Assembly (NCBI RefSeq): GCF_003112695.1
Contig: NZ_BFBP01000009.1
Coordinates: 4,092-68,091, forward strand
DNA from: Azospira sp. I13
GTDB taxonomy: Bacteria > Pseudomonadota > Gammaproteobacteria > Burkholderiales > Rhodocyclaceae
Length of the DNA stretch: 64,000 nucleotides
Direction: 5' to 3'
The translations under genes and the position numbers were made by a program. The notes below the pieces were generated by a model. That model did not search any database and had not been told where the DNA came from. It saw only the letters and a list, made by a program, of their open reading frames with translations. Shown here piece by piece: positions 51,237 through 59,649 of the stretch (the stretch's first letter is position 1; each line of letters begins with the position of its first letter).

Positions 51237-51865
51237 ACACCCTCTCCTTTCTCCACTGAAATTGCTGGCGCCAAACCGGCTGCGAACAGGTGGCCATTGA
51301 ACGCAGCCAATTTCTCCAGGAACGCCGCATTCATGGGGCGCTCCATCTGCTCCTCAAAAATATCTTTGAGCAACATGGGGGTCATCGCCAGGCTCACGAA
51401 TGCCAGCCGCAGAATGTCGGGATCGATGGCCGGCGCAACCGCTCCCTGTGCTTTCAGGTCGGCAACCTTGCGCGCACCACGGCTACGGCCACGCTCCAGC
51501 AACTGCTGAATAAACCGACGACCTGGGCCATGCCGGAGCGCCAGTACCTTAAGGATCAGTTTGGGAAACTCTGGGCGGGCTAACATCGTCCGATAGTACA
51601 GGCCGAGGAATTCTGAAAATCCGGCAGTGGAAGCCAGCAACGGACCGTCCAGCACCTCAAGCAACGGGCTCAATGTCTCGCGAATCATTTCTTCGTACAG
51701 CCCCTCTTTACTGCCGAAGTAGTAGCGGATCATCGAGACGTTGGCCCCGGCACATTCGGCAATGCGTCGGGTGGTGACATGGTGATAGTCGTCTGCCAGA
51801 AAGCAATCAAGCGCCGCCTGAATCAAGCGGCTGCGGAGGGAGTCGGTGGGATTCGGAAGTTCCAC
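51233..51865 (-). CDS. TetR/AcrR family transcriptional regulator
   Basis: This 210-residue one-component regulator has the N-terminal helix-turn-helix IQAALDCFLADDYHHVTTRR and ECAGANVSMIRYYFGSKEGLYEE, the canonical TetR recognition helix. The C-terminal ligand-binding domain is of the AcrR-C type. It is translationally coupled to the methyltransferase and probably represses this operon and responds to that enzyme's substrate or product (inference). Confidence 0.88.
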   Translation of the reverse strand: MELPNPTDSLRSRLIQAALDCFLADDYHHVTTRRIAECAGANVSMIRYYFGSKEGLYEEMIRETLSPLLEVLDGPLLASTAGFSEFLGLYYRTMLARPEFPKLILKVLALRHGPGRRFIQQLLERGRSRGARKVADLKAQGAVAPAIDPDILRLAFVSLAMTPMLLKDIFEEQMERPMNAAFLEKLAAFNGHLFAAGLAPAISVEKGEGV

Positions 51866-51887
51866 GATAAATCCATCGTTATTGGAT
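51864..51887. promoter_or_regulatory. Possible TetR operator
   Basis: Two overlapping inverted repeats sit at the TetR gene start: ACGAT (51864-51868) with ATCGT (51875-51879), and ATCCA (51871-51875) with TGGAT (51883-51887, a 17-bp element). TetR-family proteins often bind such short palindromes over their own promoter. The 51866-52040 gap otherwise shows no gene. Confidence 0.35.
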
Positions 51888-52040
51888 GAAAGCTAGGTTA
51901 GCAGTCGCAAAAGACGGCTCGGTAGGACTTTCATCAATCAATATCAGGGAGTTGACTGATCGGCTGCCCCCTTCTTCTGCCCAGCACTTCTCTCCTAACC
52001 ATGGGGGCCTAGTTCCGATCTACCCCCCATTCCTCAGACG

Positions 52041-52070
52041 AAAAAAAGCCCGCCGGGGTTGCCGGCGGGC
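52041..52070 (-). terminator. Intrinsic terminator after dctM
   Basis: A 9-bp GC stem (GCCCGCCGG with CCGGCGGGC, loop 52057-52061) is followed on the minus strand by seven Ts (52041-52047). It ends the TRAP transporter operon 23 bp past the dctM stop. Confidence 0.92.
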
Positions 52071-52092
52071 CAATTAGGGATGATTCGGTCGC

Positions 52093-53559
52093 TTAGTTGT
52101 TGTTCTGCTGCAGCTGCTTGAGCAGTTCGTTCTGGGGCTCCTCGCCCGATTCAGCGCTACCGCCTTCCTGCTGCTGCATCAGGGAGTTGAGGTCCATGGC
52201 CTCGGACTCCTGCTGGGTGGGCGTGTGGTGGGCCGGGTCACCGTAGCTGATCATGCCGGGGAAGATGATGATCAAGGCCACCATGATGATCTGGATGCAG
52301 ACGAACGGCACGGCGCCCCAGTAGATGTCCGTCGTCTTGATCGAGGCCGGCGCCACGGAACGCAGGTAGAACAGGGCGAAGCCGAAGGGCGGGTGCATGA
52401 AGGAGGTCTGCATGTTCACCCCGAGCAGCACGCCGAACCAGATCAGGTCGATGCCCAGCTTTTCCGCCACCGGTCCCAACAGGGGCACGATGATGAAGGA
52501 CAGTTCGAAGAAGTCCAGGAAGAAGGCCAGCACGAAGACCAGGATATTCACCACGATGAGGAAGCCCAGCTGGCCACCCGGCAGGGAAGTCAGCAGGTGC
52601 TCCACCCACAGGTCGCCGTTCACCGCGCGGAAGACCAGGCCGAACACCGTGGAACCCACCAGGATGAAGACCACGAAGGAAGACAGCTTGGCGGTGGTAT
52701 CCATGGCCTGCTTGAGCAGGGAGACGGACAGGCGACGGCGCATCAGGGCCAGGATCAGGGCGCCGGCAGCCCCCATGGCGCCGCCTTCGGTGGGCGTGGC
52801 AATACCCAGGAAGATGGTACCCAGCACCAGGAAGATCAGCACCAGCGGCGGCACCAGCGTGGTGAGTACGCGCACGAGCAGCTTGGCGCCACGCAAGGAG
52901 CGGGCTTCCAGGGGCAGGGCCGGGGCGGCATTGGGCTTGATGATGGTGAGCAGAGCCACGTAGCCGACATACAGGCTGGTGAGTACCAGACCCGGCACCA
53001 TGGCGCCTTCGTACATGTCGCCCACGGACTTGCCCAACTGGTCGGCCATGATGATCAGCACCAGGGACGGCGGAATGATCTGGGCCAGGGTGCCCGAGGC
53101 AGCGATGACGCCGGAGGCCAGGCGCTTGTCGTAGCCGTAGCGCAGCATGATGGGCAGGGAAATCAGGCCCATGGAGATCACCGAGGCCGCCACCACTCCG
53201 GTGGTCGCCGCCAGCAGGGCGCCGACGAAAATCACCGCGTAGGCCAGGCCACCGCGCATGGGGCCGAAGAGCTGGCCGATGGTGTCGAGCAAATCCTCCG
53301 CCATGCCTGATCGTTCCAGCACCAGGCCCATGAAGGTGAAGAAGGGAATGGCCAGCAGGGTGTCGTTGGCCATGATGCCGAAGACCCGTTCCGGCAGGGC
53401 CTGGAAGAGGGCGGGGTGGAGCAGGCCCAGTTCCATGCCGATGAAGCCGAAGACCATGCCGTTGGCGGCCAGGGCAAAAGCCACTGGATAGCCGAACAAC
53501 AGGAACAGGACCAGGGCGCCGAACATGATCGGCGCCATGTTGTTAATCAGGAATTCCAT
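52093..53559 (-). CDS. TRAP transporter large permease subunit (DctM family)
   Basis: This 488-residue integral membrane protein has about twelve helices and forms the translocation channel of a TRAP sodium-driven uptake system for carboxylates or similar solutes. Family segments are IPFFTFMGLVLERSGMAEDL, SGTLAQIIPPSLVLIIMADQ and QTSFMHPPFGFALFYLRSVAP. It is longer than many DctM proteins because of a hydrophilic tail (about 440-488) ending in the Gln/Asn-rich ELLKQLQQNNN. It overlaps dctQ by one base (TAATG). No binding-protein gene (DctP) is in the window, so the substrate is unknown. Confidence 0.9.
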   Translation of the reverse strand: MEFLINNMAPIMFGALVLFLLFGYPVAFALAANGMVFGFIGMELGLLHPALFQALPERVFGIMANDTLLAIPFFTFMGLVLERSGMAEDLLDTIGQLFGPMRGGLAYAVIFVGALLAATTGVVAASVISMGLISLPIMLRYGYDKRLASGVIAASGTLAQIIPPSLVLIIMADQLGKSVGDMYEGAMVPGLVLTSLYVGYVALLTIIKPNAAPALPLEARSLRGAKLLVRVLTTLVPPLVLIFLVLGTIFLGIATPTEGGAMGAAGALILALMRRRLSVSLLKQAMDTTAKLSSFVVFILVGSTVFGLVFRAVNGDLWVEHLLTSLPGGQLGFLIVVNILVFVLAFFLDFFELSFIIVPLLGPVAEKLGIDLIWFGVLLGVNMQTSFMHPPFGFALFYLRSVAPASIKTTDIYWGAVPFVCIQIIMVALIIIFPGMISYGDPAHHTPTQQESEAMDLNSLMQQQEGGSAESGEEPQNELLKQLQQNNN

Positions 53560-54149
53560 TATTTGGCCTCCTCTTTGCGTGCCTGGATGGCGGCCGCCAG
53601 TTCTTCCTCGGCGGAGGGGCCCTTATGCTTTTCCATGGGGTTGGCAATCAGCCCCTTGAGGAAGGCGAAGCGCTTGATCAGTTCGGAGAAGCCCTGCAGC
53701 ACCAGCAACAGGAAGCCGACGGGAATCATCAGACGAGCCGGCCAGCGGATCAGGCCGCCGGGATTGGAGGACATTTCTCCGGAATCCCAGGCATTCATGA
53801 AAATGGGCCAAGACAGGTACATGATGAGGATGGCCATGGGCATCAGGAATAGCAGGGTGCCGATGATGTCGATCCAGGCCTGGCCGCGGGGGGAGAGCTT
53901 GCCCGCCACCACGTCGATGCGCACGTGTTCGTTGCGCAGCAGGGTGTAGCCGGCACTGAAAAGGAAAATCACGGCAAACAGGTACCACTGGATTTCCAGC
54001 AGGCCGTTGGAGCTGTAATTGATGGTGTAGCGCATGACAGCGTTGCCGGCACTGATGATGGTCATGACCAGCACCAACCAGATCACGGCTTTACCAACAC
54101 GCTCATTGAGGGCGTCGATCCCGCGGGAGACGCTGAGCAGAAAGGTCAC
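53559..54149 (-). CDS. TRAP transporter small permease subunit (DctQ family)
   Basis: This 196-residue membrane protein has four helices. The family stretch GLLEIQWYLFAVIFLFSAGYTLLRNEHVRIDV is present, including the highly conserved HVRVD-like motif. It pairs with DctM in the same operon. The C-terminal cytoplasmic tail is Glu/Lys/Ala-rich. The start at 54149 is preceded by GAGGAA on the minus strand at suitable spacing. Confidence 0.92.
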   Translation of the reverse strand: MTFLLSVSRGIDALNERVGKAVIWLVLVMTIISAGNAVMRYTINYSSNGLLEIQWYLFAVIFLFSAGYTLLRNEHVRIDVVAGKLSPRGQAWIDIIGTLLFLMPMAILIMYLSWPIFMNAWDSGEMSSNPGGLIRWPARLMIPVGFLLLVLQGFSELIKRFAFLKGLIANPMEKHKGPSAEEELAAAIQARKEEAK

Positions 54150-54461
54150 GATGGGTTCCTCCAGAGATGTCTTAAAATGCCGGGCTTCTTGGGCCCCGTT
54201 GCGTCATGTGCGGCTTGTGGCCGGGCAAAGTCCTCCTGCGGCTTCGCCTGAACGCTTTTACCGCAGCGCGGGCCGCCCAGGCGGCCGCGTACGGAGTCGT
54301 GCAAAATGCGCGGCGAGTATGGCACAGGGGGAAAGTCCGGGGCATTGGTGGAAACCCTAGCCGGCCGGGGCTTTTCAGCCGTATTCCCCTGGCAATGACT
54401 GCTTCGCCATGAGGGTTTTTTCCACTGTCCGGACGCCGGCAAGGCGTCGCCGAGGAATGCC
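54150..54461. other. Gene-free gap between dctQ and the phosphatase gene
   Basis: This 312-bp divergent gap must contain the promoters of dctQM and of the phosphatase gene. No convincing -35/-10 pair, operator or small gene was found. The phosphatase gene itself has GAGGA six bases before its start. Confidence 0.3.
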
Positions 54462-55109
54462 ATGTCCCCTACCCGTATCTGCGTCGTTCGCCACGGCGAA
54501 ACCTTCTGGAATGCCGAACGGCGCATCCAGGGCCATATTGATATCGACCTCAACCCCACCGGCCTGCGCCAGGCCCGGGCGACAGCCCGTCGCCTGGAGG
54601 AGGAAGGGGCCTTTGCCGCGGTGTATAGCAGCGATCTTTCCCGAGCCCGGGTCACGGCCGAAGCCATCGCTGCCCATCTGGGGCGCCCGGTGCGCCTGCG
54701 GCCGGCCCTGCGGGAGCGGCGTTACGGCCTGTTCGAAGGGCTGACCTACACCGAGGCCAGCCAGCGCCACCCGGAAGCCTACGCCGCCTTCGAGGCGCGG
54801 CAGCCGGCTGCGCCGATCCCCGGCGGCGAGAGCCTGAGCGAATTCTCGGCCCGGGTCACCGGTTGCCTGGAGGCCCTGGCCGCCAGCCATGGCGGCGAAA
54901 CCCTGCTACTGGTCTGCCACGGCGGCGTGCTGGATGTAATCAACCGCCACGTGCGGGGCTTGCCCCTGGCGGCACCGCGGGACTTCACCATTCCCAACGC
55001 CGGCATCACCTGGCTAGAGAAGGGCACCGATGGCACCTGGCGCATCGTCCTCTGGGGCTGTACCCGGCACCTGGAAGCCGGCGGCGCCCTGGACGAACTG
55101 CCGGCCTGA
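54462..55109 (+). CDS. Histidine phosphatase family protein (phosphoglycerate mutase-like)
   Basis: This 215-residue enzyme has the histidine-phosphatase core: CVVRHGETFWNAERRIQGH holds the phosphorylated His in RHGE, and LLLVCHGGVLDVINRHVRG holds the second catalytic His. SSDLSRARVTAEAI and LRERRYGLFEGLTYTEA follow the standard order. It may be GpmB-like or a broad phosphatase; no cobalamin genes are nearby to suggest CobC. glyA follows 88 bp later. Confidence 0.88.
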   Translation: MSPTRICVVRHGETFWNAERRIQGHIDIDLNPTGLRQARATARRLEEEGAFAAVYSSDLSRARVTAEAIAAHLGRPVRLRPALRERRYGLFEGLTYTEASQRHPEAYAAFEARQPAAPIPGGESLSEFSARVTGCLEALAASHGGETLLLVCHGGVLDVINRHVRGLPLAAPRDFTIPNAGITWLEKGTDGTWRIVLWGCTRHLEAGGALDELPA

Positions 55110-55156
55110 GCCGGGTGGGGGATTTCCCCCGGGGGCTGGACACCTTCCGCCCATGG

Positions 55157-55162
55157 TACAAT
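55157..55162 (+). promoter_or_regulatory. Possible -10 box of glyA
   Basis: TACAAT lies 36 bp before the glyA start. A TGGACA upstream is only 14 bases away, shorter than the usual 16-18, so the -35 is unsettled. An uninterrupted GGGGG-attt-CCCCC hairpin (55117-55130) sits just upstream and could end the preceding gene. Confidence 0.35.
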
Positions 55163-55197
55163 TTTCGCCTTTTTCAACGGCTTGAGAGGCAGCACCG

Positions 55198-56448
55198 ATG
55201 TTTTCCGCAAACGATACCCTGGCGAAAGTCGACCCCGAACTCTGGAAGGCGATCGAAGACGAGAATCGTCGCCAAGAGGACCATATCGAGCTGATCGCCT
55301 CTGAAAACTACGTCTCCAACGCGGTCATGGAAGCCCAAGGCTCCCAGCTGACCAACAAGTACGCCGAAGGCTACCCCGGCAAGCGCTACTACGGCGGTTG
55401 CGAATACGTGGACGTGGCCGAGCAACTGGCCATCGAGCGCCTGAAGAAGCTGTTCGGTGCCGAAGCCGCCAACGTGCAGCCCAACTCCGGTTCCCAGGCC
55501 AACCAGGCCGTGCTGATGGCCTTCGCCAAGCCCGGCGACACCATTATGGGCATGAGCCTGGCCGAAGGCGGCCACCTCACCCACGGCATGGCCCTGAACA
55601 TGTCCGGCAAGTGGTTCAACGTCGTCTCTTACGGTCTCAACGAAAAGGAAGAGATCGACTACGACAAGATGGAAGCCCTGGCCCGCGAGCACAAGCCGAA
55701 GATCATCGTCGCCGGCGCCTCCGCCTACGCCCTGCGCATCGACTTCGAGCGCTTCGCCAAGATCGCCAAGGAAGTCGGCGCCATTTTCTGGGTGGACATG
55801 GCCCACTACGCCGGCCTCATCGCCGCCGGTTTCTACCCCAACCCGGTGCCCCACGCCGACGTGGTGACCTCCACCACCCACAAGACCCTGCGCGGCCCCC
55901 GCGGCGGTGTGATCCTGATGAAGGCCGAGCACGAGAAGGCCCTCAACTCCGCCATCTTCCCCGGCCTGCAAGGCGGCCCGCTGATGCATGTCATCGCCGC
56001 CAAGGCCGTGGCCTTCAAGGAAGCCGCATCCCCCGAGTTCAAGGCCTACCAGGAGCAGGTGATCAACAACGCCCGCGTCATGGCCAAGGTGCTGGGTGAA
56101 GAGCGCGGCCTGCGCATCGTCTCCGGCCGTACCGAATCCCACGTCTTCCTGATCGACCTGCGCGCCAAGAAGATCACCGGCAAGGACGCCGAAGCCGCTC
56201 TGGGCCGTGCCCACATCACGGTGAACAAGAACGGTATCCCCAACGACCCGGAAAAGCCCTTCGTCACCTCCGGCATCCGTATCGGTTCCCCGGCCATGAC
56301 CACGCGTGGTTTCACCGAGATCGAAGCCGAGCAGATCGCCCACCTGGTGGCCGACGTGCTCGACGCGCCCAACGACGAAGCCAACCTGGCCGCCGTGCGC
56401 GCCAAGGTGGCGGCGCTCTGCAGCAAGTTCCCGGTCTACGGTAAGTAA
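55198..56448 (+). CDS. glyA: Serine hydroxymethyltransferase
   Basis: This 416-residue PLP enzyme interconverts serine and glycine and supplies one-carbon units on tetrahydrofolate. Signatures are [34 protein letters not shown] and the PLP lysine in [16 protein letters not shown]. Codon usage is strongly biased, consistent with high expression. GAGAGG precedes the start by eight bases. nrdR follows after 21 bp. Confidence 0.98.
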   Translation: MFSANDTLAKVDPELWKAIEDENRRQEDHIELIASENYVSNAVMEAQGSQLTNKYAEGYPGKRYYGGCEYVDVAEQLAIERLKKLFGAEAANVQPNSGSQANQAVLMAFAKPGDTIMGMSLAEGGHLTHGMALNMSGKWFNVVSYGLNEKEEIDYDKMEALAREHKPKIIVAGASAYALRIDFERFAKIAKEVGAIFWVDMAHYAGLIAAGFYPNPVPHADVVTSTTHKTLRGPRGGVILMKAEHEKALNSAIFPGLQGGPLMHVIAAKAVAFKEAASPEFKAYQEQVINNARVMAKVLGEERGLRIVSGRTESHVFLIDLRAKKITGKDAEAALGRAHITVNKNGIPNDPEKPFVTSGIRIGSPAMTTRGFTEIEAEQIAHLVADVLDAPNDEANLAAVRAKVAALCSKFPVYGK

Positions 56449-56469
56449 GCCCCCACAGGCGGCCGGGCG

Positions 56470-56949
56470 ATGAAATGTCCCTTCTGCGGCGCCGACGACA
56501 CCACCGTTGTCGACACCCGCATCAATGAAGACGGCGACATCGTCCGCCGCCGCCGCCGCTGTACGCACTGCGACAAGCGCTTCACCACCTACGAGCGGGC
56601 GGAAATCCGCCTGCCCCAGGTGGTCAAGAAAAACGGTTCCCGGGTGGATTACAACCGGGACAAGCTCTCCGCCAGCCTGTGGCTGGCCCTGCGCAAGCGC
56701 CCCGTCACCACCGAAGCGGTGGACGGGGCCATCACCCGCATCGAAGAAAAGCTGCTGGCCCTCGGCGAACGGGAAATCCCCTCCGAGAAGGTCGGCGAGA
56801 TGGTCATGCGGGAACTGAAGAAGCTCGACAAGATCGCCTACGTGCGCTTCGCCTCGGTCTATCGCAACTTCGAGGATGTGGACGAGTTCTCCCACGCCAT
56901 CCGCGAAGTCACCCCGGCCAAGCCCGGCCGTCGCCCCCGCGACGAATAA
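56470..56949 (+). CDS. nrdR: Transcriptional repressor NrdR
   Basis: This 159-residue regulator of ribonucleotide reductase genes has an N-terminal zinc ribbon with two CxxC pairs (CPFC and CTHC) separated by an Arg-rich stretch. The ATP-cone domain (about 48-138) includes [20 protein letters not shown]. It senses ATP/dATP balance and binds NrdR boxes. The glyA-nrdR-ribD order is widespread. Confidence 0.97.
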   Translation: MKCPFCGADDTTVVDTRINEDGDIVRRRRRCTHCDKRFTTYERAEIRLPQVVKKNGSRVDYNRDKLSASLWLALRKRPVTTEAVDGAITRIEEKLLALGEREIPSEKVGEMVMRELKKLDKIAYVRFASVYRNFEDVDEFSHAIREVTPAKPGRRPRDE

Positions 56950-56978
56950 TCCCCCCGCCACCGCTCCCCGCTCCGCCC

Positions 56979-58073
56979 ATGCCCGCCCACGGCACTGCTG
57001 CCGACTACGCCCACATGGCCCGGGCCCTAGCCCTGGCTGCCCGGGGACTCCATTCCACCGCGCCCAATCCCCGGGTCGGCTGCGTCCTGGTCAAGGACGG
57101 GCAAGTGGTTGGGGAAGGCTGGCATGTGCGGGCCGGCGAACCCCATGCCGAAGTCCACGCCCTGCGGGCGGCTGGCGAGGCTGCCCGGGGCGCCACCGCC
57201 TACGTCACCCTGGAGCCCTGTAGCCACCACGGCCGCACCCCACCCTGCGCCGAAGGCCTGGTGGCCGCCGGCATCAGCCGGGTGGTGGCAGCCATGCCCG
57301 ATCCCAATCCCCTGGTGGCCGGTCGCGGCCTGGAAATCCTGCGCCAGGCGGGTATCAACGTCCTCTCCGGCATCCTCGAAAAGGAGGCCCGGGAACTCAA
57401 TCTCGGCTTCGTCTCCCGCATGACCCGGGGGCGCCCCTGGCTGCGCTTGAAAGCGGCAGCCAGCCTGGATGGCCGTACCGCTCTGGCCAATGGCCAGAGC
57501 CAGTGGATCACCGGCGCCGCCGCCCGGCAGGACGGCCACCGCTGGCGCGCCCGGGCCTGCGCCATCCTCACCGGCAGCGGCACCGTGCTGGCGGATGACC
57601 CCCAACTTAACGTGCGGGGCGTGACCACGGAACGCCAGCCCATCCCGGTGGTGGTGGATAGCCGCCTGGAAACGCCCCCCGGCGCCCACCTGCTGGATGG
57701 CCGGCCGGTGCTCATCGCCACCGCCAATGCCGACGCGGCCAAGGCCGCTGCCTTAGCCGCGCGGGGTGCCGAGGTGCTGCACCTGCCCGATGCCGCTGGC
57801 CGGGTCGATCTACCTGCACTGCTGGCGGAACTCGGCCGACGGGGCATCAACGAACTGCACGGGGAAGGCGGCGCCGGCCTCAATGGCGCCCTGTTGGCCG
57901 CCGGCCTGGTGGATGAACTGCTGCTCTATCTGGCGCCGACCCTGCTGGGCAATCCAGCCCTAGGCCTCTTCGGCCTGCCCGAACTGACCTCCCTGGAACA
58001 GCAGCAACGCCTGGTCTGGCACGATGTACGCCAGGTCGGCGACGATCTGCGCATTCTCGCCCGTCTGGCCTGA
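56979..58073 (+). CDS. ribD: Bifunctional riboflavin biosynthesis deaminase/reductase RibD
   Basis: This 364-residue protein has an N-terminal zinc deaminase (HAEVHAL and PCSHHGRTPPC, about 50-90) and a C-terminal pyrimidine reductase (about 150-360, LRLKAAASLDGRTALANGQS and NELHGEGGAGLNGALLA). It performs two successive steps from the GTP-derived pyrimidine of riboflavin synthesis. The start at 56979 follows nrdR by 29 bp. No FMN riboswitch is visible upstream. Confidence 0.96.
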   Translation: MPAHGTAADYAHMARALALAARGLHSTAPNPRVGCVLVKDGQVVGEGWHVRAGEPHAEVHALRAAGEAARGATAYVTLEPCSHHGRTPPCAEGLVAAGISRVVAAMPDPNPLVAGRGLEILRQAGINVLSGILEKEARELNLGFVSRMTRGRPWLRLKAAASLDGRTALANGQSQWITGAAARQDGHRWRARACAILTGSGTVLADDPQLNVRGVTTERQPIPVVVDSRLETPPGAHLLDGRPVLIATANADAAKAAALAARGAEVLHLPDAAGRVDLPALLAELGRRGINELHGEGGAGLNGALLAAGLVDELLLYLAPTLLGNPALGLFGLPELTSLEQQQRLVWHDVRQVGDDLRILARLA

Positions 58074-58196
58074 TAGCGCCCCCGGGCGCCGGAACGGACG
58101 GATTGATCTCGTGACGAAGCCGTAGATCGACAGCCCATTGGCCTGGCGGCATGCCAAGCCAGCATTCCCACAAGCATCCCTGTAAGAACACCCCGA

Positions 58197-58222
58197 AGAG
58201 GCAATAGGGACGCCATTCTTCC
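58197..58222 (+). repeat. Dispersed intergenic repeat, copy B (in convergent gap 58074-58390)
   Basis: All 26 bases are identical to copy A at 4336-4361. It lies in the 317-bp gap between convergent ribD and moeB. Downstream is a GC-rich stretch (GGGCGCGG) that also follows copy A. The remainder of the gap shows no gene. Confidence 0.7.
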
Positions 58223-58390
58223 TTGCATCGCCCTGGCAACCCAAGCTGGGCGCGGCGCTCCAGGCATGGGCGCGTGCCTTCTGCCTCCCCAGGTGGTTTT
58301 GCGGAGCTAGCCGCCACACGCCAAGCGCCTCTCCTGCGCCCCGCCGTGGATCAGGTGGCGAGCAGCCGGCCGCCTTCCTTCTGTCTTCCC

Positions 58391-59146
58391 CTAGCCCGCC
58401 TGGCCGCCGCACACCGGGCAGCCCGGGTCCCGCTGCAGGCGCACGGTACGCCATTCCATGGTTAGGGCATCGAGCAGCAGCAGACGCCCGCCCAGGGTCT
58501 GGCCGCAGCCCGCCAGCACCTTGAGGGCCTCAGCGGCCTGCAGGGTACCGATGATGCCGGTGAGGGGGGCAAAAACCCCCATGGTGGCGCAACGCACTTC
58601 CTCCACATCCTCCCCTTCGGGGAAGAGGCAGTGGTAGCAGGGGGCCGCCGGCTGGCGTGGGTCGAAGACGCTGATCTGGCCGTCGAAACGCACCGCGGCG
58701 CCGGAGACCAGGGGCTTGCCCAGCTTGACGCAGGCCCGGTTCACCGCATGGCGGGTGGCAAAGTTGTCGCAGCAATCGAGCACCACGTCGGCACGGGCCA
58801 CCTCGGCTTCCAAATCCTCGCCCTCGAGACGACGGGCGATGACCTCGACCCGGGCTTCCGGGTTGAGGCGCTGCAGGCTGTCCCGCCCGGATTCGGCCTT
58901 GGGGAGTCCCACGGCGGCTTCCGTGTGGAGAATCTGGCGTTGCAGGTTGGTCAGGTCCACCGTGTCGCCATCCGCCAGGGCCAGGGTGCCCACACCGGCC
59001 GCGGCCAGGTAAAGGGCGGCCGGGGAACCCAGTCCACCGGCACCGACGATCAAGACCCGGGCGGCCAGGAATTTCTCCTGCCCCTCGATACCGATGGGGT
59101 CAAGGAGGATGTGGCGGCTGTAGCGGAGTAGTTGCTGGTCGTTCAT
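58391..59146 (-). CDS. moeB: HesA/MoeB/ThiF family adenylyltransferase
   Basis: This 251-residue E1-like enzyme adenylates the C-terminus of a small sulfur-carrier protein (MoaD or ThiS). The nucleotide loop is LIVGAGGLGSPAALYLAAAG, followed by DGDTVDLTNLQRQILH and the conserved Arg. Zinc cysteines are CYHC near residue 175 and CPVC at the end, and a candidate catalytic Cys lies in EVRCATMGVFAPLTG. MoeB is the likelier role, but ThiF cannot be excluded from sequence alone. ATG 59146 is used; TTG three codons earlier is an alternative. Confidence 0.85.
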   Translation of the reverse strand: MNDQQLLRYSRHILLDPIGIEGQEKFLAARVLIVGAGGLGSPAALYLAAAGVGTLALADGDTVDLTNLQRQILHTEAAVGLPKAESGRDSLQRLNPEARVEVIARRLEGEDLEAEVARADVVLDCCDNFATRHAVNRACVKLGKPLVSGAAVRFDGQISVFDPRQPAAPCYHCLFPEGEDVEEVRCATMGVFAPLTGIIGTLQAAEALKVLAGCGQTLGGRLLLLDALTMEWRTVRLQRDPGCPVCGGQAG

Positions 59147-59153
59147 GGCGGGC

Positions 59154-59181
59154 AAAATAAAAGGGCCGCATGGGGCGGCCC
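59154..59181 (-). terminator. Intrinsic terminator downstream of the 59202 gene
   Basis: A 7-bp GC stem (GGGCCGC with GCGGCCC, loop 59170-59174) is followed on the minus strand by TTTTATTTT. It ends the envC-ctpA-hypothetical unit and separates it from moeB, whose start lies 7 bp further. Confidence 0.85.
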
Positions 59182-59201
59182 TGGGGTGGGAGGTATCTGG
59201 C

Positions 59202-59624
59202 TTACTTGTATTCCCGCCATTCGGGCGGGGTATCGTCGTGGTCGCCGTGGGGGTGGCGCTCCCAGGCCTGAGCGTAGGCTTCGGAGGAGGACTTGATGGG
59301 CCGCTCCGGCGCTTCCAGGTTGTGCAGCTGGGTTTCTTCCACGTAGTAGATGAGGGCCCGCATGAGCTTGCTCATCAGGGTGTTGTCCAGGTGAAAGCCT
59401 TGGTCCACCAAGCCGGCTTCCAGGCCTTCCAGGGTGTAGTCGGTGAGGTCGTATTCCACGGCCACAGCCCGCTTTTCCAGCTCGGGGGCGGCTTCCAGCT
59501 TCTCCAGGCCAGTCAGCAGATCGGCGGCTTCAGGCACCTGGCCGGGGGGGAAGCGGGAAAAGAGGATTTCCCGCTTCTTTTGGGTTTCCAGACGGCGCGA
59601 CAGCGTGGCGGCGACTCGTTTCAT
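59202..59624 (-). CDS. Conserved hypothetical protein
   Basis: This 140-residue cytoplasmic protein begins MKRVAATLSRRLETQKKREI. No family is recognised. The middle (AVAVEYDLTDYTLEGLEAGL, VDQGFHLDN) has the strand-helix-strand pattern of a ferredoxin-like or HMA-like domain, but with no CxxC metal site. The C-terminus is acidic and His-rich (WERHPHGDHDDTPPEWREYK). It lies 25 bp after ctpA and ends in front of a terminator, so it is part of the envC-ctpA operon and may aid envelope functions. Confidence 0.6.
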   Translation of the reverse strand: MKRVAATLSRRLETQKKREILFSRFPPGQVPEAADLLTGLEKLEAAPELEKRAVAVEYDLTDYTLEGLEAGLVDQGFHLDNTLMSKLMRALIYYVEETQLHNLEAPERPIKSSSEAYAQAWERHPHGDHDDTPPEWREYK

Positions 59625-59649
59625 GGCCCTCTCCCCGAGGTGTATTGCT

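Noticed and set aside
54325-54360. GGAAAGTCCGGGG resembling the P4 region of RNase P RNA
   Set aside because: The rest of the conserved RNase P core is absent around it; coincidental match.
55110-55197. Glycine riboswitch before glyA
   Set aside because: Only 88 bases separate the genes and no tandem aptamer features are visible.
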